A stretch of 64,000 bases of DNA from Proluteimonas luteida (GTDB lineage: Bacteria; Pseudomonadota; Gammaproteobacteria; Xanthomonadales; Xanthomonadaceae). Shown one piece after another: positions 55,313-64,000 of this stretch. Each line of letters starts with the position of its first letter. The first letter of the stretch is position 1. The translations under genes and the position numbers were made by a program. The notes under the pieces were generated by a model. It was given only the letters and a program-made list of their open reading frames with translations. It searched no databases and had not been told where the DNA came from. The DNA lies in NCBI RefSeq assembly GCF_021191695.1, contig NZ_JAIWPT010000009.1, forward strand, positions 1 to 64,000, read 5' to 3'.

Positions 55313-55846
55313 TCATGCGTCCGGGACGGTCGTGGACAAGTCCGGGCCGCGCTCCGCGTCGTTCCATGCGGCATAGGGATGCGAGGCCAGCGCGAGGTTG
55401 TAGTAGCGCGGCGTGTCGGTGACCTCGGCGCCCGCCCACGGCGGCAGCGCGAACACCTCGTCGGCATCGTCGAGTTCGATCTCCGCGACCACCAGCCCGG
55501 CGTTGTCGCCGAGGAACTCGTCGACCTCCCACAGATGACCCTCGTGGCGCACGTAGTGGCGACGTTTCTCGACCCGCCCGCCGACGCACAGTTGCAGCAG
55601 CGAGCGCGCCTCGTCGACCGGCATCGGCAGTTCGTACTCCTGCCGGGTATGGCCGAGCTCGCGCGACTTGATGTTGAGGAATGCGCGCGCCCCCTCGATG
55701 CGCACCCGCACCGAGGCCTTCTGCGCGCCGCTGTCGACCGCCGCCAGATCGTTGAGATACCCCTGCGCCATCGGCACCACGTCGTGCGCCGCCGCGCGCC
55801 ACGCGTCGGAGGTCACCAGGAATTTCCGTTCGATCTCGATGGCCAT
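55313..55846 (-). CDS. CYTH domain protein
   Basis: 177 residues. The N-terminal EIERKFLV is the CYTH signature, followed by alternating charged beta-strands (SVRVRIEGARAFLNIK, QEYELPMP, HYVRHEGHLWEVDEF, VVAEIELDDADE). Members bind triphosphates with a metal inside an antiparallel barrel and act as triphosphatases or adenylate cyclases. This short form is most like the bacterial inorganic triphosphatase or unknown YgiF-type domains without CHAD. Confidence 0.92.
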   Translation of the reverse strand: MAIEIERKFLVTSDAWRAAAHDVVPMAQGYLNDLAAVDSGAQKASVRVRIEGARAFLNIKSRELGHTRQEYELPMPVDEARSLLQLCVGGRVEKRRHYVRHEGHLWEVDEFLGDNAGLVVAEIELDDADEVFALPPWAGAEVTDTPRYYNLALASHPYAAWNDAERGPDLSTTVPDA

Positions 55847-55985
55847 GCGGGGTCGGGGGTCGGAGATGGGGGAGCAGCACCGGTCCGCGCGAAATTGCGG
55901 AACGGCTGGATTCTAGCCCGGGAGACCGTCTACCCGATGGCGGGAAACCGGCCTCCCCTGGCCCCTGGCCTCCGGCCCCTGCTCA

Positions 55986-57329
55986 CTACCCCTGCTTCTC
56001 GAACATCGCGATCGACTCGACGTGCGCGGTCTGCGGGAACATGTCCATGACCCCGGCCGCGCGCAGCGTCCAGCCGCGCTCGTTGACCAGATAGCCGGCA
56101 TCGCGCGCCAGCGACGCGGGATGGCAGCTGACATAGACGATGCGCCGCAGGCCCTTGAGCGGCAACTGCCGGAGCACCGCGTCGGCGCCGGACCGCGGCG
56201 GGTCGAGCAGCAGCGTGTCGAAACCGGCGCGCATCCACGGCGCGTGCGACTGGTCCTGGGTCAGGTCGGCGGCGAAGAACTGCGCATTGGCCAGGCCGTT
56301 GTGCACGGCGTTCTCCCTCGCCCGCGCGACCAGCCCGGCCTCGCCCTCCACGCCGACCACCTCGCGCACCCGGCGCGCCAGCGGCAGGGTGAAATTGCCG
56401 AGCCCGCAGAACAGGTCCAGCACCCGGTCCCCGGGCTGCACGTCGAGCAGTTCCATCGTGCGCGCGATCATCGTCTCGTTGAGGCCGGCGTTGACCTGGA
56501 TGAAATCCAGCGGCCGGAACCGCAGCTCCACGTCCCACGGCGGCAGCCGGAACGCCAGCGACGGCGCCTCGGGCCACAGCGGATGCACGCTGTCGATGCC
56601 GCCGGGCTGCAGGAAGATCGCGAAGCGGTGCGCCCGGCCGAACGCGGCCAGCGCGGCGAGATCGGACTCGACCAGCGGCTGCAGGTGCCGGAACACCAGC
56701 GCGACGCCGTCGAAGTCGGCCGTGGCGTCGCCGGCGATGAACTCGATCTGCGGGATCTGGCTGCGCGCGGCCAGGCCGTCGACCAGCGCCGACAGCGCCG
56801 GGATCACCGCCGCGATCGGCGCGATCACCGTGTGGCATTCGTGCAGGTCGGCGACGAAGCGTGGGTCGCGCTCGCGGAAACCGACCAGGGTCTTGTCCTT
56901 CTTCTCCACCCGGCGCACCGAGAAACGGCCCTTGCGCCGGTAGCCCCACTCGCGGTCGACCAGCGGCTCGAGCCAGCGTTCCGGGGTGACATGGCCGATG
57001 CGCTCGAAGTTCTCGCGCAGCACGCGCTGCTTGGCGAGGATCTGCTGGCCGGCGTCGAGATGCTGCAGCACGCAGCCGCCGCAGACGCCGAAGTGCGCGC
57101 AGCGCGGCGTCACCCGGTGCGGCGAGGCCTGCAGGACCTCGAGCGTGGTGGCCTCGTCGAAATGCCGCGAGCGTGCGGTGCGCACCGCCGTCACCCGCTC
57201 GCCCGGCAATGCGCCGGCAACGAACACCGCCTTGCCGTCGGCCAGGCGCGCGACCCCGCGGCCGTCGTGGGTCAGGTCGAGGATGTCGGCGGAGAACGGC
57301 GTCTGGTCCAGGCGTCGGGATCGGGCCAC
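55986..57329 (-). CDS. rlmD: 23S rRNA (uracil-1939-C5)-methyltransferase
   Basis: 447 residues. N-terminal TRAM domain (LDLTHDGRGVARLADGKAVF), the iron-sulfur cysteines CAHFGVCGGC and a later HECHT, the SAM motif VLDLFCGLGNFTLPLA and the catalytic Cys in YVSCHPASLARD, with TLLLDPPRSGAD before it. No ATG is near; the GTG at 57327-57329 (VARSRRLDQ) is the best start, without a strong site. The gene is probably monocistronic. Confidence 0.93.
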   Translation of the reverse strand: MARSRRLDQTPFSADILDLTHDGRGVARLADGKAVFVAGALPGERVTAVRTARSRHFDEATTLEVLQASPHRVTPRCAHFGVCGGCVLQHLDAGQQILAKQRVLRENFERIGHVTPERWLEPLVDREWGYRRKGRFSVRRVEKKDKTLVGFRERDPRFVADLHECHTVIAPIAAVIPALSALVDGLAARSQIPQIEFIAGDATADFDGVALVFRHLQPLVESDLAALAAFGRAHRFAIFLQPGGIDSVHPLWPEAPSLAFRLPPWDVELRFRPLDFIQVNAGLNETMIARTMELLDVQPGDRVLDLFCGLGNFTLPLARRVREVVGVEGEAGLVARARENAVHNGLANAQFFAADLTQDQSHAPWMRAGFDTLLLDPPRSGADAVLRQLPLKGLRRIVYVSCHPASLARDAGYLVNERGWTLRAAGVMDMFPQTAHVESIAMFEKQG

Positions 57330-57476
57330 GTGGCGAAGGCTGCGTGCGAATGGCCGCCCATTGTCGCAGAAGCGCGGTGTGGTTCGGTCCCGGGGCAGCA
57401 TGCGGAAGCCGGCATGGCCGGCAGCCCCGGGCAACGGCAGCGCGTCCCGGTCCCATCTCGCTGCAATCCGGAAAAA

Positions 57477-57506
57477 CCGTCGTCCCCGCGCAGGCGGGGA
57501 CGACGG
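57477..57506. repeat. Intergenic palindrome, ICP-like
   Basis: CCGTCGTCCCCGC/GCGGGGACGACGG arms of 13 bases, recurring almost unchanged at 63474-63503. It lies in the gap 57330-57655, where the only other element is the ydbL terminator; no gene seen. Confidence 0.75.
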
Positions 57507-57624
57507 TCCCGCTGGGCACCGAAGCCCTTCGCGCAACCGGCGTCGAAAGCGCGCGTCAAGGGCGACACCGCAACCGACCAGGCACCACCGGGCGAAGCGT
57601 CGCCTGGCAAGAACCACCGGAAAC

Positions 57625-57652
57625 GACAACGCCGCCCGCAGGCGGCGCCGTC
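57625..57652 (-). terminator. Probable terminator of ydbH-ydbL
   Basis: Stem CGCCGCC/GGCGGCG with a 4-base loop, then a T-rich GTTGTCGTTTCC leftward, just past the ydbL stop. Confidence 0.65.
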
Positions 57653-57655
57653 CGC

Positions 57656-58261
57656 TTACTTCTGCTTCCAGGTCCCGCCTTCCTGATACCACCAGCCACT
57701 GCGTGCACTGGCGATCCACTGCCGGGCGAACACGTCGCGGATCTGCGATTCCCATTCCGGATGGCCGTTGGCGACCGCGATCTCGCGGTACACCGCCTGG
57801 CGGTCGCGGTTGTCGTCGGCAACCGCGGCATTGACCGCGACCCGGTCCTTGATCGCCAGTTGCGAGGCATCGCGCACCACGATCAGGCCGTTGCCGCCGA
57901 AACCGAGCGCGCCGGAATCGAAATGCGGGCGCAGGGTGCTGTTGAAGCGCTGCTCCATGCGCGACTGGATCGCCTGGATGGCCGGCGTGCGGATGGTGAT
58001 GTCGGGCGTCTGCGCCTGCGCGCTGCCGATGCCGAGCAGCAGCCACGGATCGAATCCGGGGCTGCGCAGCGCCATGCCGCCGCCCGGGACGGGCGCCTCC
58101 GGCTGCGCGGCGGGCGATGCGGCGGCCTCGCTGCCGATCACGTTCTCGACGAACTCGCGCGCGGCCTCCTTGGCCTCGGCCGCGGGGAAATACACATTGA
58201 TCGTCACGCACGCGGTCAGCGCCAGCACCGCGGCGACCGGCAACCCAATCCAACGCGTCAT
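57656..58261 (-). CDS. ydbL: YdbL/DUF1318 family lipoprotein
   Basis: 201 residues. N-terminal lipoprotein signal with lipobox LTAC (VLALTACVTINVYFPAAEAK), then a Pro/Ala/Gly linker, a second hydrophobic segment, and the DUF1318 domain: IQAIQSRMEQRF, GFGGNGLIVVRDASQLA, and VNAAVADDNRDRQAVYREIA. In E. coli YdbL is a periplasmic, non-lipidated partner of YdbH, while the small lipoprotein YnbE links YdbH to the outer membrane. Here YdbL itself is lipidated and no ynbE is present. Start MTRWIGLP has an AGGAGAG site. It lies 35 bases after ydbH. Confidence 0.9.
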   Translation of the reverse strand: MTRWIGLPVAAVLALTACVTINVYFPAAEAKEAAREFVENVIGSEAAASPAAQPEAPVPGGGMALRSPGFDPWLLLGIGSAQAQTPDITIRTPAIQAIQSRMEQRFNSTLRPHFDSGALGFGGNGLIVVRDASQLAIKDRVAVNAAVADDNRDRQAVYREIAVANGHPEWESQIRDVFARQWIASARSGWWYQEGGTWKQK

Positions 58262-58296
58262 CGCATCTCTCTCCTGTAGGGAACCCTGCACTGCGC

Positions 58297-60324
58297 TCAA
58301 TCGAACACCGGGTCGACGTCGCCTCCGGCAACGGCGCCGAGGCGCTCGACCAGCGTCGGCCAGTCGACGTTGCGGTTGATGCCGACGACGTTGAGCCGTG
58401 GCAGTCCCGCACCTTCGACGATAGTAAAGGTGTTCTCCGCTGAACGCAGGCCGCCCATCCGGCAGACCTCGTTGCGCAACCGGCAGGCGACGCCGATGCG
58501 GCGGTAGCCGAAATCGTCGAACAGGCCGATCAGGCGGCCCTGCAGGCTGGTGACGAACGAGGCGTCGCCGACGCTGGAGATGTTCTGCACCGCGCGCTGG
58601 CTGATGCGCTGGCGCACGCCGCGCACCGGCTCGGTATGCAGCTCGGCGTCGAACGCGGTCGCGGTCCAGTCGACCAGGCGCAGGCCCGCGATGCGCCCGT
58701 GCAGGCGGCCGCTGATGCTGCCGAAGCCGAATACGTTAGTCATCGCGTGCAGGTCGAGGCCGATCAGGTCGAGGTCGCTGGTGACCGTGGGCGCGACGCC
58801 GAACGGGCGCTCGATCGACAGCTGCGAGACGTCGATGCGGCCGACGAACAGCTGCACCGACAGGCCGCCGTCGAAATCGATGCGGTTGTCGGCGTAGCGC
58901 ACGGCCGGGATGCTGCCGCTGAGCTGGCCCTCGAACGGCGGCCAGTCCAGCGACTTCGCCAGCACGCCGATGTCCAGCCCGTCCAGCCGCAGCGCCGTCT
59001 GCACGCGCAGCCCGGTGCCGCCGGTCGGCGGCTCGATGACCAGCGACTCGAAGCCGATCTCGCCGTCGAGCAGCGACAGCGCGACCGGCTCGCGCAGCGT
59101 CAGCCGGCCCTGCCCGCTCTGCAGGCTCCACGCCGCGGCGTCGAACGGCAGGCCGTACAGGGTGCCGCCCTGCCAGGCGAACGCGCTGCGCACCGGCGCG
59201 CCGGCGGCGTAGCGGATGTCGCCGTTGAGCGCATCGAAGCGGAAGCGGCCGCCGCTGTCCTCCAGGTCCAGCGCATGCATGCGCAGGGCCACGGCATCGA
59301 GTTCGCCATCGGCCAGGACCAGCGTGGCGTCGAAGCCGCCGCGCAGCGCCAGCCCGGACAGCCCGGCCAGGCCCAGCCAGCCCGACAGGTAGCGCGCGGG
59401 CAGCGCGCCGGCATCGGTGCTCGCCACCTCCAGCGCGAGCGCGCGGATGTCGAATTCCGGCGACAGCCGCGCGCTGCCGTCGACCGTCAACGCCGCGCCG
59501 TCTCGCCAGTGCAGCCGCGGCAGCTGCCAGTCCTGGCCGTCGCTGCGCGCAAGATCGAAGCCGACCGCCACCGGCGTCTCCGGCAATGCGATGTAGGCGT
59601 TGCCGAACAGCAGCTCGCCACCCTGCAGCTGGCCATCGAGCCGCGCCTGCGTCGCCCCGGCCGGCAACCGCAGGTCGATTTCGAAGTCGCCACCGACACC
59701 GTCCGCGGCGACGCTGCCGTCGTCGGTCTCCAAAGCGACTCCACGCAGCGCCAGCCGGGCATCGACGTGCAGCGGACGATCGGCCGGCGCCTCCACCCGC
59801 ACCCGGCCATCCACGCTGCCGCGCTGCAGCTGCGCCGCCGTCCAGGCCTGGGCGACCAGCGCCTGCGCCCACTGCACCGGGACCCGGCGCAGGTCGAGCG
59901 TGGTCAGATCCGGCGTGGCCGCATCGCGGTGCAGCGCAAGCGTAGCACCGGCACCGGCCAATGTTGCGTCGGTGGTCGCCGCGCCCAGGTCCACGGCCAG
60001 GCGCAGCGGCGCGCCGCGGCCGCTGCGGATCTCGCCGTCGCACAGCCAGCGGACGTCGGCATCGTCCACGCGCACCCGCTGCAGCGGGCATTCCCAGGCC
60101 AGATCGCGATAGGCGTACCCCAGCTCGCCAGCGTCCACCCGCCCGGCCTGCAGCCGCAACCGGCCATGTCCGGCGCCAGCGGGCCGGGCCAGTTCGACGC
60201 GGACGTCCTCGAGCGTCGCCACCGGCGTGGCGATCCGCTCGATCCGCGCGCGCACCGCCTGCGCCTGCGCATCCGGCACACAGGCCGGCAACAGGGTTAG
60301 GATCAGCAGCAGGCGCGGCATCAT
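58297..60324 (-). CDS. ydbH: YdbH family AsmA-like lipid-transport protein
   Basis: 675 residues. N-terminal signal peptide MMPRLLLILTLLPACVPDAQA, then a long all-beta body of repeated strands (for example GRVRVEAPADRPLHV and YAAGAPVRSAFAW) ending in a conserved C-terminal region GDASFVTSLQGRLIGLF. YdbH, TamB and YhdP are AsmA-like bridges for phospholipid movement across the periplasm. Followed by ydbL, completing the ydbH-ydbL unit. The signal has a Cys (PAC) that could be a lipobox, though a membrane anchor is expected from homologues. Divergent from the response-regulator gene. Confidence 0.88.
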   Translation of the reverse strand: MMPRLLLILTLLPACVPDAQAQAVRARIERIATPVATLEDVRVELARPAGAGHGRLRLQAGRVDAGELGYAYRDLAWECPLQRVRVDDADVRWLCDGEIRSGRGAPLRLAVDLGAATTDATLAGAGATLALHRDAATPDLTTLDLRRVPVQWAQALVAQAWTAAQLQRGSVDGRVRVEAPADRPLHVDARLALRGVALETDDGSVAADGVGGDFEIDLRLPAGATQARLDGQLQGGELLFGNAYIALPETPVAVGFDLARSDGQDWQLPRLHWRDGAALTVDGSARLSPEFDIRALALEVASTDAGALPARYLSGWLGLAGLSGLALRGGFDATLVLADGELDAVALRMHALDLEDSGGRFRFDALNGDIRYAAGAPVRSAFAWQGGTLYGLPFDAAAWSLQSGQGRLTLREPVALSLLDGEIGFESLVIEPPTGGTGLRVQTALRLDGLDIGVLAKSLDWPPFEGQLSGSIPAVRYADNRIDFDGGLSVQLFVGRIDVSQLSIERPFGVAPTVTSDLDLIGLDLHAMTNVFGFGSISGRLHGRIAGLRLVDWTATAFDAELHTEPVRGVRQRISQRAVQNISSVGDASFVTSLQGRLIGLFDDFGYRRIGVACRLRNEVCRMGGLRSAENTFTIVEGAGLPRLNVVGINRNVDWPTLVERLGAVAGGDVDPVFD

Positions 60325-60359
60325 GCGCCGCAGAATAGCGCCGTCGCATCGAGGACCCG

Positions 60360-61076
60360 ATGAACCGATTGCTGCTGGTCGAGGACGACCCCACGAGCCG
60401 CGGCTTCCTGCAGGCCGCCACCACCGCGCTGCCGGCCGAGGTCGACACCGCCGATTCGCTGGCATCGGCGCATGCGCTTGCCGCGCGCGAGCCGCACGAC
60501 CTGTGGCTGATCGATGCCAACCTGCCCGATGGCACCGGCATCGAACTGCTGGCACGGCTGCGTGCCGAAGGCCTGCAGACCCCGGCGATCGCGCATACCG
60601 CGGCGCGCGAACCGGAGGTACTGGCCGCGTTGCGGGCCGCCGGTTTCGCGCTGGCGGTCAGCAAGCCGCTGTCGGCACAGGCCTGGCGCGATGCGATCCG
60701 CCAGGTGCTGGACCTGCCGGCAACCGGTCCGGCAGCGGACGAGGCACCCGCTGCCGATGCCGCGCCCGCGGAGCGGCCGCTGTGGAACACGGTGGCCGCA
60801 CTGGCCGCGGTGGGCGGCGTCGCCGACAACGCCGCGGCGCTGCGCGGCCTGTTCCTCGGCGAACTGCCGGCGACCCGCGCCGCGGTCGAGAACGCCGCCC
60901 GCGATGGCGATGCCGACGCCCTGCAGGGCGCGCTGCACAAGCTGCGCGCGGGGTGCGGCTTCGTCGGCGCCGACCGGCTGTGCGATGCCGCGGCGGCGCT
61001 GCACGCAGCGCCCGGATCGGCGCATGCGCTGGACGATTTCCTGCGGACCCTGGACGCGACGCTCGCCAGCGCCTGA
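60360..61076 (+). CDS. Receiver-HPt phosphorelay protein
   Basis: 238 residues. N-terminal receiver with the acidic pair LLVEDDPTS, the phospho-acceptor Asp in WLIDANLPDG, HTAA and the Lys in VSKPL. After a Pro/Ala linker comes a C-terminal histidine phosphotransfer domain with the phosphorylatable His in QGALHKLRAGCGFVGADRL. A receiver and an HPt in one chain point to a relay step downstream of a hybrid kinase, which is not encoded here. No DNA-binding or enzymatic output domain. Confidence 0.87.
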   Translation: MNRLLLVEDDPTSRGFLQAATTALPAEVDTADSLASAHALAAREPHDLWLIDANLPDGTGIELLARLRAEGLQTPAIAHTAAREPEVLAALRAAGFALAVSKPLSAQAWRDAIRQVLDLPATGPAADEAPAADAAPAERPLWNTVAALAAVGGVADNAAALRGLFLGELPATRAAVENAARDGDADALQGALHKLRAGCGFVGADRLCDAAAALHAAPGSAHALDDFLRTLDATLASA

Positions 61077-61162
61077 CGCATCGCGTGACGCATGCCGTTG
61101 CACGGCGCGCACATGCGGGGCCGGACTCGACCGGTCGATTGCGGAAGTCCTCGGTGTTCGGT

Positions 61163-61180
61163 GGCGGGTCGAGACCCGCC
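61163..61180. repeat. REP-like palindrome
   Basis: GGCGGGTC/GACCCGCC, identical in core to 3465-3482, between the response regulator and recO genes. It lacks the perfect GTAG (reads GTGG). Confidence 0.6.
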
Positions 61181-61273
61181 CCGCCCGGGAGGCAATCCAC
61201 GCGATGGAAAGACGGGGCCGCGCGGGGATGGCGATGGATGCGGGGATCCGGCACACACCCACGCAGCGGCCGG

Positions 61274-61993
61274 TCAGCGGCGCGCGAGTTCCGCGGCCAG
61301 TTCCCACGACTTGAGGCCGCGTCCGCCAAGATGGTGCGCCAGCACCGCGCGCATCGCCCGGCGCAGGCTGGCGAGATCCTCGGCGCCGGGCATCTGGTCG
61401 GCGGCAAGCGCCAGCAGGCCGCGCCCGGTCGCCGCGCCGCCGCGGTCGGCGGCGCCGCTGTCATGGCGGATGCGGCGCGGCCCGTGCTCGGGATCGAGGC
61501 GATAGCGCGCGGCCGGGTCGATGCCGGCGCCGTCGCCGTCGGCATCGAGGGCGAAGCCGACGCCGAGCGCCTCGAGCAGGTCGCGCTCGAACCGGCGCAG
61601 CGTCCATGCCAGCGGCGCCACGTCGCGCAGGCGTTCGCGGACCTCGCCGAAGACCGCATACAGCGCCGGCACCGGGTCCTGGCGCGGCGCCAGGCGCAGC
61701 ACCAGCTCGCTGACGTAGAAACCGGCCAGCATCGCGTCGCCGGACAGCCGCGGCGCGGCATCGAGCGATTCGGCGCTACGCAGCTGGGCCAACTCGCCGC
61801 GCTGCACCGCCGACAGGCGAATGTGCTGCAGCGGCTGCAGCGCCGCGCGCAGCACGTGGCGCTTCGGCCCCTGCACGCCGCGCGCGACCAGGCCGATGCG
61901 GCCGTGGTCCCGGGTCAGTACCTCGACCAGCAGGCTGGTCTCGCGCCAGGGCCGGGCGTGCAGCACATGGGCCGGCTCGTCGTCGATGCGCAT
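61274..61993 (-). CDS. recO: DNA repair protein RecO
   Basis: 239 residues. N-terminal OB-fold ([35 protein letters not shown]), then the helical domain with [21 protein letters not shown] and [14 protein letters not shown]. The zinc cysteines of some RecO proteins are absent, as in other gammaproteobacteria. With RecR (18453-19046) and RecF it loads RecA. Here, between era and recO, a GFA-family gene intervenes. Confidence 0.94.
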   Translation of the reverse strand: MRIDDEPAHVLHARPWRETSLLVEVLTRDHGRIGLVARGVQGPKRHVLRAALQPLQHIRLSAVQRGELAQLRSAESLDAAPRLSGDAMLAGFYVSELVLRLAPRQDPVPALYAVFGEVRERLRDVAPLAWTLRRFERDLLEALGVGFALDADGDGAGIDPAARYRLDPEHGPRRIRHDSGAADRGGAATGRGLLALAADQMPGAEDLASLRRAMRAVLAHHLGGRGLKSWELAAELARR

Positions 61994-62027
61994 GGCGCGA
62001 TGCCGGGTGCGGCGGCCGCCTGGCCGC

Positions 62028-62456
62028 TCAGCCGGCGACGCCGATCCGGGCGAGGAACTCGGCTTCGGTCAGGCGCTCGGTCTGGTTGGCGAAGTCGTAC
62101 CAGCCCGGCTTGGCGTCGACGAAGATCTCCAGGTTGAAGCGCGCATCGGGCAGCGCGTCGAACAGCCCGCTGGCGACATAGTGGCCGCCGTCGCCGAGGC
62201 TGCGATAGAACAGGTGGCTGCCGCAGCGGCTGCAGAACACGCGTTCGGCCCATTCCGACGAGGGGTAGCGCGCGACCAGGTCCGCGCCTCGCTCGATGCG
62301 CAGGTCGGTGCCGCCATGCAGCACCAGCGCAGGGCCGCCGCCCCAGCGCCGGCACATGCCGCAGTGGCAGGCGCTGACGTCATCAGCGCCTGCCGGCACG
62401 CTCAACGCCACGCCGTCGCACAGGCAGTGCCCTTCGAGTCGTCCGCTTTCGCCCAT
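62028..62456 (-). CDS. GFA-family (glutathione-dependent formaldehyde-activating-like) zinc protein
   Basis: 142 residues. Zinc-binding cysteines [22 protein letters not shown] and [12 protein letters not shown] give the two-site pattern of the GFA/CENP-V fold. The family is named for formaldehyde activation in Paracoccus Gfa, but that activity is disputed and members probably act on thiol-linked substrates. Start MGESGRLEG at 62454-62456. Its place between era and recO is not the usual order. Confidence 0.9.
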   Translation of the reverse strand: MGESGRLEGHCLCDGVALSVPAGADDVSACHCGMCRRWGGGPALVLHGGTDLRIERGADLVARYPSSEWAERVFCSRCGSHLFYRSLGDGGHYVASGLFDALPDARFNLEIFVDAKPGWYDFANQTERLTEAEFLARIGVAG

Positions 62457-62496
62457 TGTCGAGGTCTCCGTGAATGCAATAGGAAAAAGCGCCGGC

Positions 62497-63402
62497 TCAA
62501 TCGCCGTAGCCGAGCGCCTTGAGCGCGGCCTCGTCGTCGGACCAGCCCTCGCGCACGCGCACCCAGGTCTCGAGGAAGACCTTGGCATCGAACAGCCGCT
62601 CCATCTGCAGCCGCGCCTTGGTGCTGATCTCCTTGAGCCGGCTGCCGCCCTTGCCGATGACGATGGCCTTCTGCCCTTCGCGCTCGACCCAGATCACCGC
62701 GCCGATGCGCAGCATCGTGCCGTCGACGACGAAGGACTCGATCTCCACCGTGGTCGCGTACGGCAGCTCGTTGCCGAGCTGGCGCATCAGCTGCTCGCGG
62801 ACCAGCTCGCCGGCGAGGAAGCGCTGGCTCTTGTCGGTGATCTCGTCCTCGGCATACAGCGACGGCTGCTCGGGCAGCAGCGGCATCAGGGTCGACACCA
62901 GCTGGTCCAGGCCCTTGCGCTTGAGCGCCGACAGCGGCACCACGCCGGCAAAATCGCGCCCCTCGCTGACCTTCTGCAGGTACGGCAGCAGTGCGGTCTT
63001 GTCCTTGATCCGGTCGACCTGGTTGACGACCAACACCACCGGCACGCCGGCATCGTGCAGCGCGTCGAAGGCCAGCGTGTCCTCCTCGTCCCAGCGCCCG
63101 GCCACGACCACCAACAATGCCGCGTCGACGCCCTCCAGCGCACCGCGCGCGGCGCGGTTCATGATCCGGTTCATCGCCCGCTTCTGTTCGCGGTGGATGC
63201 CTGGGGTGTCGACCAGCAGCAGCTGCCCCTGCGGGTAGCTGGCAATGCCCAGCAGCCGGTGGCGCGTGGTCTGCGGCCGGTTGGAGACGATGCTGACCTT
63301 GGCGCCGACCAGCGCGTTGACGAGCGTGGACTTGCCGACGTTGGGTCGGCCGATGACGGCGACGAAGCCGGCGTGGTGGGGCGCATTGGGAAGATCGGTC
63401 AT
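62497..63402 (-). CDS. era: GTPase Era
   Basis: 301 residues. G1 [11 protein letters not shown]3 DTPGIH, G4 NQVD, and a C-terminal KH domain with [13 protein letters not shown]. Era binds 16S rRNA near its 3' end and helps assemble the 30S subunit. In the usual order it follows rnc, as here, though 134 bases with an ICP-like palindrome separate them. Confidence 0.97.
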   Translation of the reverse strand: MTDLPNAPHHAGFVAVIGRPNVGKSTLVNALVGAKVSIVSNRPQTTRHRLLGIASYPQGQLLLVDTPGIHREQKRAMNRIMNRAARGALEGVDAALLVVVAGRWDEEDTLAFDALHDAGVPVVLVVNQVDRIKDKTALLPYLQKVSEGRDFAGVVPLSALKRKGLDQLVSTLMPLLPEQPSLYAEDEITDKSQRFLAGELVREQLMRQLGNELPYATTVEIESFVVDGTMLRIGAVIWVEREGQKAIVIGKGGSRLKEISTKARLQMERLFDAKVFLETWVRVREGWSDDEAALKALGYGD

Positions 63403-63473
63403 GCGCGCATTCTACGGAATGCCGAGGGCCGGCAGGACGCGGCGGGATTGACGGGCCTTCCGCGACGCACTTT

Positions 63474-63503
63474 CCGTCGTCCCCGCGAAGGCGGGGACGA
63501 CGG
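63474..63503. repeat. Intergenic palindrome, ICP-like
   Basis: The same 13-base arms as 57477-57506 with one changed loop base. Lies between the rnc and era genes on the leftward strand and may separate their expression. Confidence 0.75.
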
Positions 63504-63535
63504 ATGGACGTATCGGTGCACCAGCCCCTCGCGAT

Positions 63536-64000
63536 TCAGCGGCTGGCGTCGAGCATCCCCAGCACCGCCTCGGCCGCCTGCTGCTCGGCGGCGCGGCGCG
63601 AGGTTCCCTCGCCTTCGGCGGCGATCGACACGTCGGCCAGCACGCAACGGACCAGGAACACCTTGGCGTGTTCCTCGCCGCCCTCCGACAGCAGTTCGTA
63701 GACCGGCAGCGGCCGCTGCCGCGCCTGCAGCCATTCCTGCAGGCGGGTCTTGGCGTCCTTGGCGATGCGTCCGGTCGCCAGCGCGGCGATCGCGCGGTCG
63801 AACAGCGGCAGCACGGTCGCGCGGCAGGTGTCGAGGTCGGAATCGAGGTAGACCGCGGCGATCACCGCCTCCAGCGCATCGGACAGGATCGAGTCGCGAC
63901 GGTGGCCGCCCGATTTCATCTCGCCCGGGCCGAGCACCAGCCGCGCACCGAGATCGAGCTCGCGCGCGACCGCGGCCAGCGAGGACTCACGGACCAGTTC
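63536..64000 (-). CDS. rnc: Ribonuclease III, 5' end cut by window edge
   Basis: The visible C-terminal 154 residues contain part of the RNase III catalytic domain (the second half: [22 protein letters not shown], with catalytic Asp and Glu) and the complete double-stranded RNA-binding domain ([19 protein letters not shown] ... [19 protein letters not shown]). The frame is open to base 64000, and the start lies beyond. It cleaves double-stranded rRNA precursors and mRNA. The long hairpins of the tRNA-Ser trailer in this window are plausible substrates. Confidence 0.95.
   Translation of the reverse strand, partial: ELVRESSLAAVARELDLGARLVLGPGEMKSGGHRRDSILSDALEAVIAAVYLDSDLDTCRATVLPLFDRAIAALATGRIAKDAKTRLQEWLQARQRPLPVYELLSEGGEEHAKVFLVRCVLADVSIAAEGEGTSRRAAEQQAAEAVLGMLDASR

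Overview
The window is about 70% G+C and reads as an uninterrupted chromosomal segment of a gammaproteobacterium of the Xanthomonadaceae/Lysobacteraceae (Lysobacter-, Luteimonas- or Stenotrophomonas-like). The clues are an N-acetylornithine-type carbamoyltransferase (argF'), GTAG-type REP palindromes, the gene orders yceD-rpmF-fabH and rnc-era-recO, and Slp, YdbH and TgpA homologues. The assignment is inferred from protein families and repeats; no rRNA is present. No phage, insertion sequence, integrase or CRISPR array was seen.

Layout. 1-3.5 kb: 3' part of argF', a small exported protein and cysS. 3.5-11.5 kb: after a REP-rich convergent gap, a leftward fatty-acid cluster (yceD-rpmF-fabH-kinase-like-fabD-fabG-acpP-fabF), without plsX between rpmF and fabH; yceF (Maf) lies on the other strand. 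11.6-18 kb: a GT39-type glycosyltransferase divergent from a MoxR-DUF58-TgpA-Slp operon. 18-22.6 kb: hinT-like, recR, ybaB and dnaX, then a tRNA-Ser(GGA) followed by an unusual 189-bp hairpin repeat array, then the SRP RNA gene and a second, partial SRP RNA copy. 22.6-30.9 kb: a GAF-GAF-GGDEF-EAL protein, an ECF sigma factor coupled to a membrane protein, YigZ, an ABC exporter and a Tat-dependent lipoprotein dioxygenase. 31-36.8 kb: an ArsR regulator with a cupin-DUF2867 protein, then an AidB-like acyl-CoA dehydrogenase, a flavin monooxygenase and an NAD(P)-binding protein. 36.9-46.9 kb: two RND efflux systems on either side of a TetR gene. 46.9-51.5 kb: DMT permease, bioD, msrC, a TfoX-C protein and a cobalamin riboswitch controlling btuB. 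51.7-57.3 kb: csp, a purine-salvage pair (mtiP, hpt) with nagZ, a frameshifted DsbA-family gene, a CYTH protein and rlmD. 57.6-64 kb: ydbL-ydbH, a REC-HPt protein, recO, a GFA-family gene, era and the 3' part of rnc.

How the genes work together. The fab block carries out initiation (FabD, FabH), condensation (FabF), reduction (FabG) and acyl carriage (AcpP). dnaX-ybaB-recR is the usual replication/recombination block. MoxR, DUF58 and TgpA form a standard module of AAA ATPase, vWA-like partner and membrane transglutaminase. The TetR gene lies between a divergent adaptor/pump pair and a co-directional one, and each side has an inverted repeat over its predicted promoter. mtiP-hpt-nagZ is purine salvage next to peptidoglycan recycling. 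YdbH and a lipidated YdbL are predicted to serve outer-membrane lipid transport.

The least-explained material is RNA-level and repetitive: the tRNA-Ser trailer array with covarying hairpins and three segments antisense to the tRNA 3' end, the partial SRP RNA duplicate, and a short repeat found just downstream of four leftward genes in the same orientation. The 294-base gap at 47371-47664 shows nothing recognisable.
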